Origin: Roseicyclus salinarum
GTDB taxonomy: Bacteria > Pseudomonadota > Alphaproteobacteria > Rhodobacterales > Rhodobacteraceae
DNA length: 59,731 nucleotides
Assembly: GCF_029624655.1 (NCBI RefSeq)
Contig: NZ_JARRSA010000022.1
Location: 1-59,731, forward strand
Direction of reading: 5' to 3'
The position numbers and the translations under genes were made by a program. The notes below the pieces were generated by a model, which saw only the letters and a program-made list of their open reading frames with translations, searched no databases and was not told where the DNA came from. This document shows, piece by piece, positions 16,810-23,942 of the stretch (the first letter of the stretch is position 1; the number at the start of each line of letters is the position of its first letter).

Positions 16810-17241
16810 CTACTCGGCCAGCTGGCGCAGAAGGTCGCGCATCTCGCGCAGACGCGCGGCGCCGATGCGCTCCTGAAGGGCGTGCTCGTGTTCGGCGGCG
16901 GCGCGGGAAAGGTCCCTGAACGCCGCCTCGCCGGGCGGTCTGAGGGCGAGGATCTCGACGCGGCGGTCCCGCTCGCTCGTGCGGCGTTCGAGGAATCGCC
17001 TCGCCTCCAGCGCCGCCACCGCGCGCGATACCTTCGTCTTGTGGATCCGCGCGCGCCGCGAGATCTCGCGCGCCGACATCTCGCCGTAGCGGCCAAGGTG
17101 GAACAGGACGCGCCATTCCGTGCGCAGCATCCCGTAACGCTCCTTGTAGACGCGCGAAAACCGCAGCGACTGCGCCTCGGCGGCCGCGTTCAGAAGGTAG
17201 GGCGTGAAATCGCTCAGCTCGAAATCGCCGGTTTCGGACAT
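16810..17241 (-). CDS. MarR-family regulator of the homogentisate genes
   Basis: A 143-residue MarR-type winged-helix protein. The recognition region is EMSAREISRRARIHKTKVSRAVAAL (given here as two parts: EMSAREISRR, residues about 54-63, and ARIHKTKVSRAV, 64-75). Wing residues RRFLERRTSERDRRV follow. It is divergent from hmgA with a 78-bp spacer holding a perfect inverted repeat 25 bp from its start. This is the classic arrangement of a MarR repressor controlling itself and the neighbouring aromatic-degradation operon. The ligand is probably homogentisate or a related intermediate (inference). Confidence 0.85.
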   Translation of the reverse strand: MSETGDFELSDFTPYLLNAAAEAQSLRFSRVYKERYGMLRTEWRVLFHLGRYGEMSAREISRRARIHKTKVSRAVAALEARRFLERRTSERDRRVEILALRPPGEAAFRDLSRAAAEHEHALQERIGAARLREMRDLLRQLAE

Positions 17242-17265
17242 CCCTTTACACCCCGCCGCCCTTGT

Positions 17266-17283
17266 TGGTTACAAAAGTAACCA
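17266..17283. promoter_or_regulatory. MarR operator in the marR-hmgA intergenic region
   Basis: TGGTTAC-AAAA-GTAACCA is a perfect 7-bp inverted repeat with a 4-bp AT spacer. It is the only strongly palindromic element in the 78-bp divergent spacer. Its position would overlap promoters for both marR and hmgA. Confidence 0.75.
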
Positions 17284-17319
17284 TACACCTGTCGCGACCG
17301 GAAAGGGAGGATCGAGCGC

Positions 17320-18681
17320 ATGACCGACCAGTCACCTTCGCGCGACATGGTGCAGGACCGCAACGCGCAGGGCACGCATCCGGGCTACATGCCGGGCTTC
17401 GGCAACGACTTCGAGACCGAGGCGCTTCCCGGCGCGCTGCCGCAGGGGATGAACAGCCCGCAGAAATGCGAATACGGCCTTTACGGCGAGCAGCTGTCGG
17501 GCACCGCCTTCACCGCGCCGTCCCACCAGAACGAGCGGACGTGGTGCTATCGCATAAGGCCCTCGGTGAAGCATTCGCGCCGCTACGAGAGGATCGACCT
17601 GCCCTACTGGAAATCCGCGCCGCACATCCCCGAAGACGTGATCTCGCTCGGCCAGTATCGCTGGGACCCGGTGCCGCACACCGATCAGGCCCTGACGTGG
17701 CTGACGGGGATGCGCACGATGACGACGGCGGGCGACGTGAACACGCAGGTCGGCATGGCGAGCCACATCTACCTCGTCACGGCGTCGATGGTGGACGACT
17801 ACTTCTATTCCGCCGACAGCGAGATCCTGATCGTGCCGCAGGAGGGACGGCTGCGGTTCCTCACCGAGCTTGGCGTCATCGACCTGAAGCCGCAGGAGAT
17901 CGCGATCATCCCGCGCGGGCTGGTCTACCGCGTCGAGGTCGTGGACGGCCCCGCGCGCGGCTTCGTCTGCGAGAACTACGGCCAGAAGTTCGAGCTTCCG
18001 GGGCGGGGACCCATCGGGGCCAACTGCATGGCGAACAGGCGCGACTTCAAGACGCCGGTGGCGGCCTTCGAGGACCGCGAGGTGCCGTCGACCGTCACCG
18101 TCAAGTGGTGCGGCCAGTTCCACCGGACCGAGATCGGGCATTCGCCCCTCGACGTGGTGGCCTGGCACGGCAACTATGCGCCGGTGAAATACGACCTCAC
18201 GACCTACTGCCCGGTGGGCGCGGTCCTTTTCGACCACCCCGACCCGTCGATCTTCACCGTTCTGACCGCACCCTCCGGCGTGCCGGGGACGGCCAACATC
18301 GATTTCGTGCTGTTCCGCGAGCGGTGGATGGTGGCCGAGGACACGTTCCGCCCGCCGTGGTATCACAAGAACATCATGTCCGAGCTGATGGGCAACATCT
18401 ACGGCCAGTACGACGCGAAGCCGCAGGGCTTCGTGCCGGGGGGCATGAGCCTTCACAACATGATGCTTCCGCACGGGCCGGACCGCGAGGCCTTCGAGGG
18501 CGCGTCGAACGCAGAGCTTGCGCCCCGGAAGCTCGACAACACGATGTCGTTCATGTTCGAGACCCGGTTTCCCCAGCACCTGACCGAGTTCGCCGCACGG
18601 GAAGCGCCGCTTCAGGACGACTACATCGATTGCTGGGACAGTCTCGAGAAGAAGTTCGACGGCACGCCCGGACGAAAATGA
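17320..18681 (+). CDS. hmgA: Homogentisate 1,2-dioxygenase
   Basis: A 453-residue enzyme matching homogentisate dioxygenase over its length. It has the N-terminal [20 protein letters not shown] region, [32 protein letters not shown], and the C-terminal iron-binding segment around [14 protein letters not shown]-like [10 protein letters not shown] and [11 protein letters not shown]. It opens the aromatic ring of homogentisate to maleylacetoacetate, the central step of tyrosine/phenylalanine breakdown. GGGAGG precedes the ATG. It is the first gene of an operon with the MBL-fold protein (29-nt gap), the FAD oxygenase and DUF2783. Confidence 0.95.
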   Translation: MTDQSPSRDMVQDRNAQGTHPGYMPGFGNDFETEALPGALPQGMNSPQKCEYGLYGEQLSGTAFTAPSHQNERTWCYRIRPSVKHSRRYERIDLPYWKSAPHIPEDVISLGQYRWDPVPHTDQALTWLTGMRTMTTAGDVNTQVGMASHIYLVTASMVDDYFYSADSEILIVPQEGRLRFLTELGVIDLKPQEIAIIPRGLVYRVEVVDGPARGFVCENYGQKFELPGRGPIGANCMANRRDFKTPVAAFEDREVPSTVTVKWCGQFHRTEIGHSPLDVVAWHGNYAPVKYDLTTYCPVGAVLFDHPDPSIFTVLTAPSGVPGTANIDFVLFRERWMVAEDTFRPPWYHKNIMSELMGNIYGQYDAKPQGFVPGGMSLHNMMLPHGPDREAFEGASNAELAPRKLDNTMSFMFETRFPQHLTEFAAREAPLQDDYIDCWDSLEKKFDGTPGRK

Positions 18682-18710
18682 CGCGGCGCCCGCGGCAAGG
18701 GAGGAAGACC

Positions 18711-19661
18711 ATGACCAAGGCATTCGCCAGCGCAGGCGACCTGACCGAAAAGAAGGTCAGCTTCACCGAGATCGGTCCGGGCATCCACGCCTTCACCGCC
18801 GAGGGCGATCCGAACACGGGCGTCATCATCGGCGACGACAGCGTCATGGTGATCGAGGCGCAGGCGACGCCGCGCCTTGCGCGCAAGGTGATCGAATGCG
18901 TGCGCTCGGTCACGGACAAGCCGATCAGCCACCTCGTCCTGACGCATTACCACGCGGTTCGCGTCCTCGGCGCCTCGGCCTACGGCGCGCCGCAGATCAT
19001 CATGTCCGAGGGCGCCCGGTCGATGGTGGCCGAGCGCGGCCTGGAGGACTGGGACAGCGAATTCGCCCGCTTCCCGCGCCTGTTCGAGGGGCATGACGAG
19101 ATCCCCGGCCTGACCTGGCCCACGACCACGTTCTCGCAGGCGATGACGGTCTACCTCGGCAATCGCCGCGTGGACATCTTCCGGCCCGGCCGCGCCCACA
19201 CGTCCGGCGACGCGGTGATCCGGGTGCCGGACTGCGAGGTGATGTTCACGGGCGACATCGTGGAATACCGCTCGGCCTGCTACTGCGGCGACGGGCACCT
19301 GAGGGAATGGACGGACACGCTCGACGTCATCGCGGGCTTCGAGCCGCACGCCATCGCGCCGGGGCGGGGCGATGCGCTGGTCGGCCGCGAGATGGTGGCC
19401 GCCGCCATCGAGAGCACGCGGGATTTCGTGGCCTCGACCTACCGCCCGGCGGCGCGCGCCGCCGCGCGGGGCGGCACGCTCAAGGACGCATGGGAGGCCG
19501 TGCGCGAGACCTGCGATCCGAAATTCGCCGACTTCGCGATCTACGAGCATTGCCTGCCCTTCAACGTCTCCCGCGCCTATGACGAGGCGCTCGGCATCGA
19601 CACGCCGCGCATCTGGACCGCCGAGCGCGACGCGAAGATGTGGGCGGCGCTGCAGGGATGA
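18711..19661 (+). CDS. Metallo-beta-lactamase-fold protein with incomplete metal site
   Basis: A 316-residue MBL-fold protein in the hmg operon, with GGGAGGAAG before the ATG. The usual HxHxDH metal motif reads THYHAVR here: H79 and H81 are kept, but the Asp and third His are V83 and R84. Later ligands H163 (RAHTSGD) and D182 (FTGDIVEY) remain. The C-terminal PGHG-type His is R219 (APGRGD). One metal site therefore looks lost. It could be a single-metal hydrolase, or it could bind rather than hydrolyse. Its role beside HmgA is not established that I know of. Confidence 0.85.
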   Translation: MTKAFASAGDLTEKKVSFTEIGPGIHAFTAEGDPNTGVIIGDDSVMVIEAQATPRLARKVIECVRSVTDKPISHLVLTHYHAVRVLGASAYGAPQIIMSEGARSMVAERGLEDWDSEFARFPRLFEGHDEIPGLTWPTTTFSQAMTVYLGNRRVDIFRPGRAHTSGDAVIRVPDCEVMFTGDIVEYRSACYCGDGHLREWTDTLDVIAGFEPHAIAPGRGDALVGREMVAAAIESTRDFVASTYRPAARAAARGGTLKDAWEAVRETCDPKFADFAIYEHCLPFNVSRAYDEALGIDTPRIWTAERDAKMWAALQG

Positions 19662-19810
19662 GGAGGCGCACGGGTCCCCCGCGCATGGCGCGCGACGAAG
19701 CCCCGGCAACTGCGCGGCGGATGCTGGCCGGATCCGCTGTGCCGCCGACCACGCGCACCAAGGTCCTGCCCGTATTCGCGCGGCACGCCGCCGCCGCATT
19801 CCACGCCTGA
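19658..19810 (+). CDS. Possible 50-residue translation-coupled small ORF
   Basis: An ATG overlaps the MBL stop codon (ATGA). It opens a 50-codon frame rich in Arg and Ala, starting MRRRTGPPRMARDE and ending TKVLPVFARHAAAAFHA. The stop lies 18 nt before the next gene and fills the otherwise unexplained 167-nt gap. The coupling geometry matches other gene joints in the window, but the ribosome-binding site is weak (GCAGGG) and I recognise no family. It may be chance. Confidence 0.25.
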   Translation: MRRRTGPPRMARDEAPATARRMLAGSAVPPTTRTKVLPVFARHAAAAFHA

Positions 19811-19828
19811 CCCGCAGGAGAGGACGCC

Positions 19829-21448
19829 ATGCCCGCCCATCCTCATGCCGAGCAGCCCTTCGTCCGCCCGCCGGAACTCGACGGCGGGACCACGCAAGCG
19901 CAGGTCGCCATCGTCGGCGCGGGGCCGGTCGGCCTGTCCATGGCGATCGACCTCGCGCTGCACGGGGTGGCGAGCGTCGTCCTTGACGACGACAACGTGG
20001 TGTCGGTGGGTTCGCGCGCGATCTGCTGGGCGAAGCGGACGCTCGAGATCTTCGACCGGCTGGGCGTGGGCGAGCGGATGCTGGAGAAGGGCGTGACGTG
20101 GAAGGTCGGGCGGCTGTTCCACGGGGACGCGGAAGTCTATTCCTTCGACCTCCTGCCCGAGGCGGGCCACAAGTATCCCGCCTTCATCAACCTGCAGCAA
20201 TACTACGTCGAGGAATACCTGCTGGATCGCGCGCGGGAGTTTCCCGGCCTCATCGACCTGCGGTTCCTGTCGCGGGTCGCGGACCACGAGGACAGGGGCG
20301 AGGACGGCGTGCGCCTGACGGTCGAGACGCCGGAAGGCCGTTACGTCCTCGACGCGCGCTACATGCTGGCCTGCGACGGGGCGAATTCGCCGACGCGCGC
20401 GCGCATGGGCCTCGACTTCGAGGGGCGGACCTTCGAGGAGCGGTTCCTGATCTGCGACATCGAGATGAAGGACAGCCCCTTCGGCGAGCATGGCGTGCCC
20501 GAGCGATGGTTCTGGTTCGATCCGCCCTTCCACGCGGGCAAGTCCGCGCTTCTGCACAAGCAGCCCGACGACATCTACCGCATCGACCTGCAGCTGGACG
20601 CCGCCGCCGATCCGAAGGCCGAGGCCGAGGAGGCCCGCGTGATGCCGCGCCTGCGCGCGATCGTGGGTGACAGGCCGTTCCGCATCGACTGGCTATCGGT
20701 CTACCGGTTCCGCTGCATGATGCTGGAGCGCTTCGTGCATGGCGGGGTGATCTTCGTGGGAGACAGCGCGCATGTCGTGTCGCCCTTCGGCGCGCGCGGC
20801 GGCAACGGCGGCATCCAGGACGCCGACAACCTCGGCTGGAAACTGGCCGCCGTCCTGAACGGCGAGGCGCCCGCGACGCTGATCGACAGCTACGACGACG
20901 AGCGGCGCCATGCCGCGCGGGAGAACATCCTGAACTCCTCGCGCGCCACCAGCTTCATGACGCCCAAGACGGAGGCCGAGGCGCTGTTCAGGTCCGAGAC
21001 GCTGCGCATGGCCCACGACCAGCCCTTCGCGCGGGAGTTGATCAATTCGGGGCGGCTGTCGCGGCCCTGTTCGCTGGCGGGCCTGCCCCTGCAGACCGCG
21101 GGCGAGGCGCCGGTGCCGCCCGGCACGGCGATGGTCGATGCGCCCCTCGGCGACGGCTGGCTGATCTCGATGGCGCAGGGGGCGTTCACGCTGGCGGGTT
21201 TCGGCAACGTGCGGCTGCCGGACGTGCCGGGCGTCCGGCGCATCGGCATCGCGCAGCGCGCGGCCGCGTATCCCTGCCACGCCGACATGCAGGGTCACGC
21301 GCTCGGCCGCTACGGGATGGGCCTCGCCTACCTGTTCCGGCCCGACGGCCATGTGGCGGCGGTGTTTTCAAAGCCCACGGCGGCCGGGGTGGCGGAGGCG
21401 CGCGACCGCGCGCTGGGCCGGTGCCACGCCATGCAGGAGGCGACGTGA
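19829..21448 (+). CDS. FAD-dependent aromatic monooxygenase
   Basis: A 539-residue flavoprotein hydroxylase of the phenol-hydroxylase/MhpA type. It has the dinucleotide motif IVGAGPVGLSMAIDLA (residues 29-44), the mid-chain ACDGANSPTRARMGL, and the second FAD motif FVGDSAHVVSPFGARGGN near residue 312. A C-terminal thioredoxin-like tail (about 400-535) is typical of the group. A ribosome-binding site (CAGGAGAGG) precedes the ATG. In this operon it may hydroxylate an aromatic acid feeding homogentisate, but the substrate is unknown. Its TGA overlaps the ATG of the next gene. Confidence 0.85.
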   Translation: MPAHPHAEQPFVRPPELDGGTTQAQVAIVGAGPVGLSMAIDLALHGVASVVLDDDNVVSVGSRAICWAKRTLEIFDRLGVGERMLEKGVTWKVGRLFHGDAEVYSFDLLPEAGHKYPAFINLQQYYVEEYLLDRAREFPGLIDLRFLSRVADHEDRGEDGVRLTVETPEGRYVLDARYMLACDGANSPTRARMGLDFEGRTFEERFLICDIEMKDSPFGEHGVPERWFWFDPPFHAGKSALLHKQPDDIYRIDLQLDAAADPKAEAEEARVMPRLRAIVGDRPFRIDWLSVYRFRCMMLERFVHGGVIFVGDSAHVVSPFGARGGNGGIQDADNLGWKLAAVLNGEAPATLIDSYDDERRHAARENILNSSRATSFMTPKTEAEALFRSETLRMAHDQPFARELINSGRLSRPCSLAGLPLQTAGEAPVPPGTAMVDAPLGDGWLISMAQGAFTLAGFGNVRLPDVPGVRRIGIAQRAAAYPCHADMQGHALGRYGMGLAYLFRPDGHVAAVFSKPTAAGVAEARDRALGRCHAMQEAT

Positions 21449-21654
21449 TGGGCGCGCGCAGGATCTTCCGAAGCGGCTTCGCGGGGCGGGGCGACGAGGT
21501 CTACGCAGCCCTTCTCGAGGCGCATTCAGGGCTGGACGACGCCGCGAGCCAGGCGCTCAACGCGCGGCTGGTCCTGCTTCTGGCGAACCGGATCGGCGAC
21601 GTGGACGAGGTCCGCGAGCTGATCGCGACGGCGCGCTCCTACGCCGGGGACTGA
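21448..21654 (+). CDS. DUF2783-family small protein
   Basis: A 68-residue protein recognised as DUF2783, a family that accompanies FAD monooxygenases in homogentisate clusters. It is mostly helical (DEVYAALLEAHSGLDDAASQAL and VDEVRELIATARS). It begins at the ATG overlapping the monooxygenase stop and has no signal or membrane segment. A role as partner or stabiliser of the oxygenase is plausible from constant linkage but not shown. It converges on ugd with a 6-nt gap. Confidence 0.82.
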   Translation: MGARRIFRSGFAGRGDEVYAALLEAHSGLDDAASQALNARLVLLLANRIGDVDEVRELIATARSYAGD

Positions 21655-21660
21655 GCGCGC

Positions 21661-23004
21661 TCACTCGGCGGCGAGCTTGTTTTCCTCGGCGTCGATGCCG
21701 CCGCGCCCGACCGCGTCGTAGGCCTGGAACCCGGCCTTCTTCACATCGCTCGCGGCGTAGATGTTGCGCAGGTCGGCCATGCGGGGCGTGGCCATCCGCC
21801 CGGCGAGACGCTTCAGGTCCAGCGCGCGGAACTCGTTCCATTCGGTCAGGAGCACGACCAGGTCCGCGCCCTCGGCCGCCTCGTAGGGGTCGTCCATCCA
21901 GACCGCGCCGGGCAGCATGGCCTCGCCCTCGCGGCGGCCCTGCGGGTCGACCACGCGCACCTTCGCGCCGCCGCCGACCAGCGCCGGCACGATGGTCAGC
22001 GAGGGCGCGTCGCGCATGTCGTCGGTGTTGGGCTTGAACGTCACGCCGAAGACCGCGACCGTGCGGCCGTTGAAGGATCCGTCGCAGAGGTCGCGCAGCT
22101 TGCCGATCATCCGCGTCTTCACGCCGTCGTTCACGCGGATCACGGTCTCGACGATGTTCTGAGGGGCCGCGTGCTCCTGCCCGATCCGGGCGAGCGCGCT
22201 GGTGTCCTTGGGAAAGCACGAGCCGCCGTAGCCGGGCCCGGCATGGAGGAACTTGTTGCCGATCCGCCCGTCGAGGCCCATGCCCTTCGCCACCTCCTTC
22301 ACGTCCGCGCCGACACGCTCGCACAGGGCCGCGATCTCGTTGATGAAGGTGATCTTCGTGGCGAGGAAGGCGTTGGCCGCATACTTGATCATCTCCGCGC
22401 TCTCGAGGTCGGTCGTGACCACGGGGAAGTCGCGCAGGAACAGCGGGCGGTAGATCTCGGCCATGACCTCGGCCGCGCGTTCGGTCTCGACGCCGACGAC
22501 GACGCGGTCGGGGCGCATGAAGTCGTCGATCGCGGCCCCCTCGCGCAGGAATTCGGGGTTGGAGGCCACGTCGAACTCGGCCTCGGGGTTGGCGGCGGCC
22601 ACGGCCTCCCTGACCTTGCGGTTGGTGCCGACGGGCACGGTGGATTTCGTCACCACGACCGCGTAGCCCGTCAGCGCGCGCGCGACCTCCTCGGCGGCGG
22701 CCATGACGTAGGTGAGGTCGGCGTGGCCATCGCCGCGCCGCGTGGGCGTGCCCACCGCTATGAAGACCGCGTCCGCGCCATCGACGGCGCGCGAAAGCTC
22801 GGTCGTGAACGAAAGGCGGCCCGCCTCGACGTTGCGCGCCATCAGCGCATCGAGACCCGGCTCGTAGATCGGCACCTCGCCGCGTTCCAGCATCTCGATC
22901 TTGGCGGGGTTCTTGTCGACGCAGACGACCTCGTGGCCGAAATCCGAAAAGCAGACCCCCGAGACGAGGCCGACGTAACCGGTGCCGATCATCGCGATCT
23001 TCAT
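21661..23004 (-). CDS. ugd: UDP-glucose 6-dehydrogenase
   Basis: A 447-residue UDP-glucose/GDP-mannose dehydrogenase-family enzyme. NAD-binding MIGTGYVGLVSG is at residues 5-16. STVPVGTNRKV and NPEFLREGAA bind substrate. The catalytic Cys is in GPGYGGSCFPKDT near residue 264, and FGVTFKPNTDDMRDAPS is in the C-terminal domain. It makes UDP-glucuronate for polysaccharide or lipid decoration. It stands alone here with no glycosyltransferase neighbours; the gene downstream is convergent and unrelated. Confidence 0.93.
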   Translation of the reverse strand: MKIAMIGTGYVGLVSGVCFSDFGHEVVCVDKNPAKIEMLERGEVPIYEPGLDALMARNVEAGRLSFTTELSRAVDGADAVFIAVGTPTRRGDGHADLTYVMAAAEEVARALTGYAVVVTKSTVPVGTNRKVREAVAAANPEAEFDVASNPEFLREGAAIDDFMRPDRVVVGVETERAAEVMAEIYRPLFLRDFPVVTTDLESAEMIKYAANAFLATKITFINEIAALCERVGADVKEVAKGMGLDGRIGNKFLHAGPGYGGSCFPKDTSALARIGQEHAAPQNIVETVIRVNDGVKTRMIGKLRDLCDGSFNGRTVAVFGVTFKPNTDDMRDAPSLTIVPALVGGGAKVRVVDPQGRREGEAMLPGAVWMDDPYEAAEGADLVVLLTEWNEFRALDLKRLAGRMATPRMADLRNIYAASDVKKAGFQAYDAVGRGGIDAEENKLAAE

Positions 23005-23103
23005 CTTGGCGCTCCGTTGTTCATGCGGGCAGGCCTGCCGCCCGGGACTTCAGATCCGATATCACGGGGAGGCGCTGCCCCGCAGCAATTTTCCGTGCCC
23101 CCT

Positions 23104-23129
23104 TCCGGCCCGACCGGCGGAGGGCCGGA
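23104..23129. terminator. Inverted repeat between ugd and the gntR/UTRA gene
   Basis: TCCGGCCC and GGGCCGGA form a perfect 8-bp stem with a 10-nt loop, 58 nt past the gntR stop on the minus strand. There is no T tract, so it is at best a factor-dependent terminator or transcript-end structure for the acetate block. Nothing else is seen in 23005-23186. Confidence 0.35.
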
Positions 23130-23186
23130 CGCGGCCTCGTTACTCCAGCGCGTGGAAAAAGGAAACGCTGTCGCGGCGAGTGGGGG

Positions 23187-23891
23187 CTAGGCGTAGCTTG
23201 CCGTGTCGCCGAGAACGCGCAGGACCTGCCGCGCGACGGCGCGCCCGCCTGCGTCGCGGGCCGTGCGCGTCACCACGAGAAGCGGGGCGTGACGGTCGCA
23301 GGCGAGCGCGACGGACTCCGCCATCGTGGTCACGGCCGCGCCGATCTCGTCGGTGATGGTCGCGGGACCGAGCCCGTGATCCTCCAGAAGTTCGGCCAGG
23401 TCGACCGCGCCGTCCTCGTCGAGAGCGGGCGCGGCGCGTTCGGGGACCACCACCTCCTCGAGCGCGGCCCGGTCGCCCGCGCGCTTCAGCAGGCGTTGGA
23501 GATACACGAGGCGCCTGGTCCCGAACAGCGCCGCCTCCTCGGGGTCTGCGCCGCGCAGGCCCGACTTCGCCCGGTGGACCTCGGGGACGAAGGGTGCGCC
23601 GCCCGCCATGAGTCGGCCCTGCGCGGGGGGCGGGGCGGCCGGCTGGGCGGCCTTGGGCTGCGCCGGCGCGGCCTCGGGGCGCGTCACGATCGTGCCGCGC
23701 CCGGGCTTGCGGTGCAGGAGGCCCATCCCCTCGAGCGTCATCAGCGCGCGGCGCATCGTGCCCTGGCTGACCCTGAACTCCTCGGCGAGCACGAATTCGT
23801 TGGGAAGCCGCAGGCCGACCTCCCAGGTGCCGGTCTCGATCCTGCGGATCATTTCCGCCTCGGCGGCCTTGTAGAGAGGTGTGCGCGCCAT
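23187..23891 (-). CDS. GntR-family regulator with UTRA domain
   Basis: A 234-residue HutC-type regulator. The winged helix includes LPNEFVLAEEFRVSQGTMRRAL (about residues 29-50). A proline/alanine-rich linker (PAAPPPAQ) leads to a UTRA ligand domain from about residue 100 to the end. It is the last gene of the minus-strand acetate block, 51 nt after the sensor-exonuclease gene. UTRA domains bind small metabolites. Position suggests it controls acetate uptake or activation genes, but no operator could be assigned. Confidence 0.8.
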   Translation of the reverse strand: MARTPLYKAAEAEMIRRIETGTWEVGLRLPNEFVLAEEFRVSQGTMRRALMTLEGMGLLHRKPGRGTIVTRPEAAPAQPKAAQPAAPPPAQGRLMAGGAPFVPEVHRAKSGLRGADPEEAALFGTRRLVYLQRLLKRAGDRAALEEVVVPERAAPALDEDGAVDLAELLEDHGLGPATITDEIGAAVTTMAESVALACDRHAPLLVVTRTARDAGGRAVARQVLRVLGDTASYA

Positions 23892-23942
23892 GATGCCCTT
23901 CCAGTCCGTCTCCGCGACCTCTGCGCCTTGCTGGCGCGGGGG

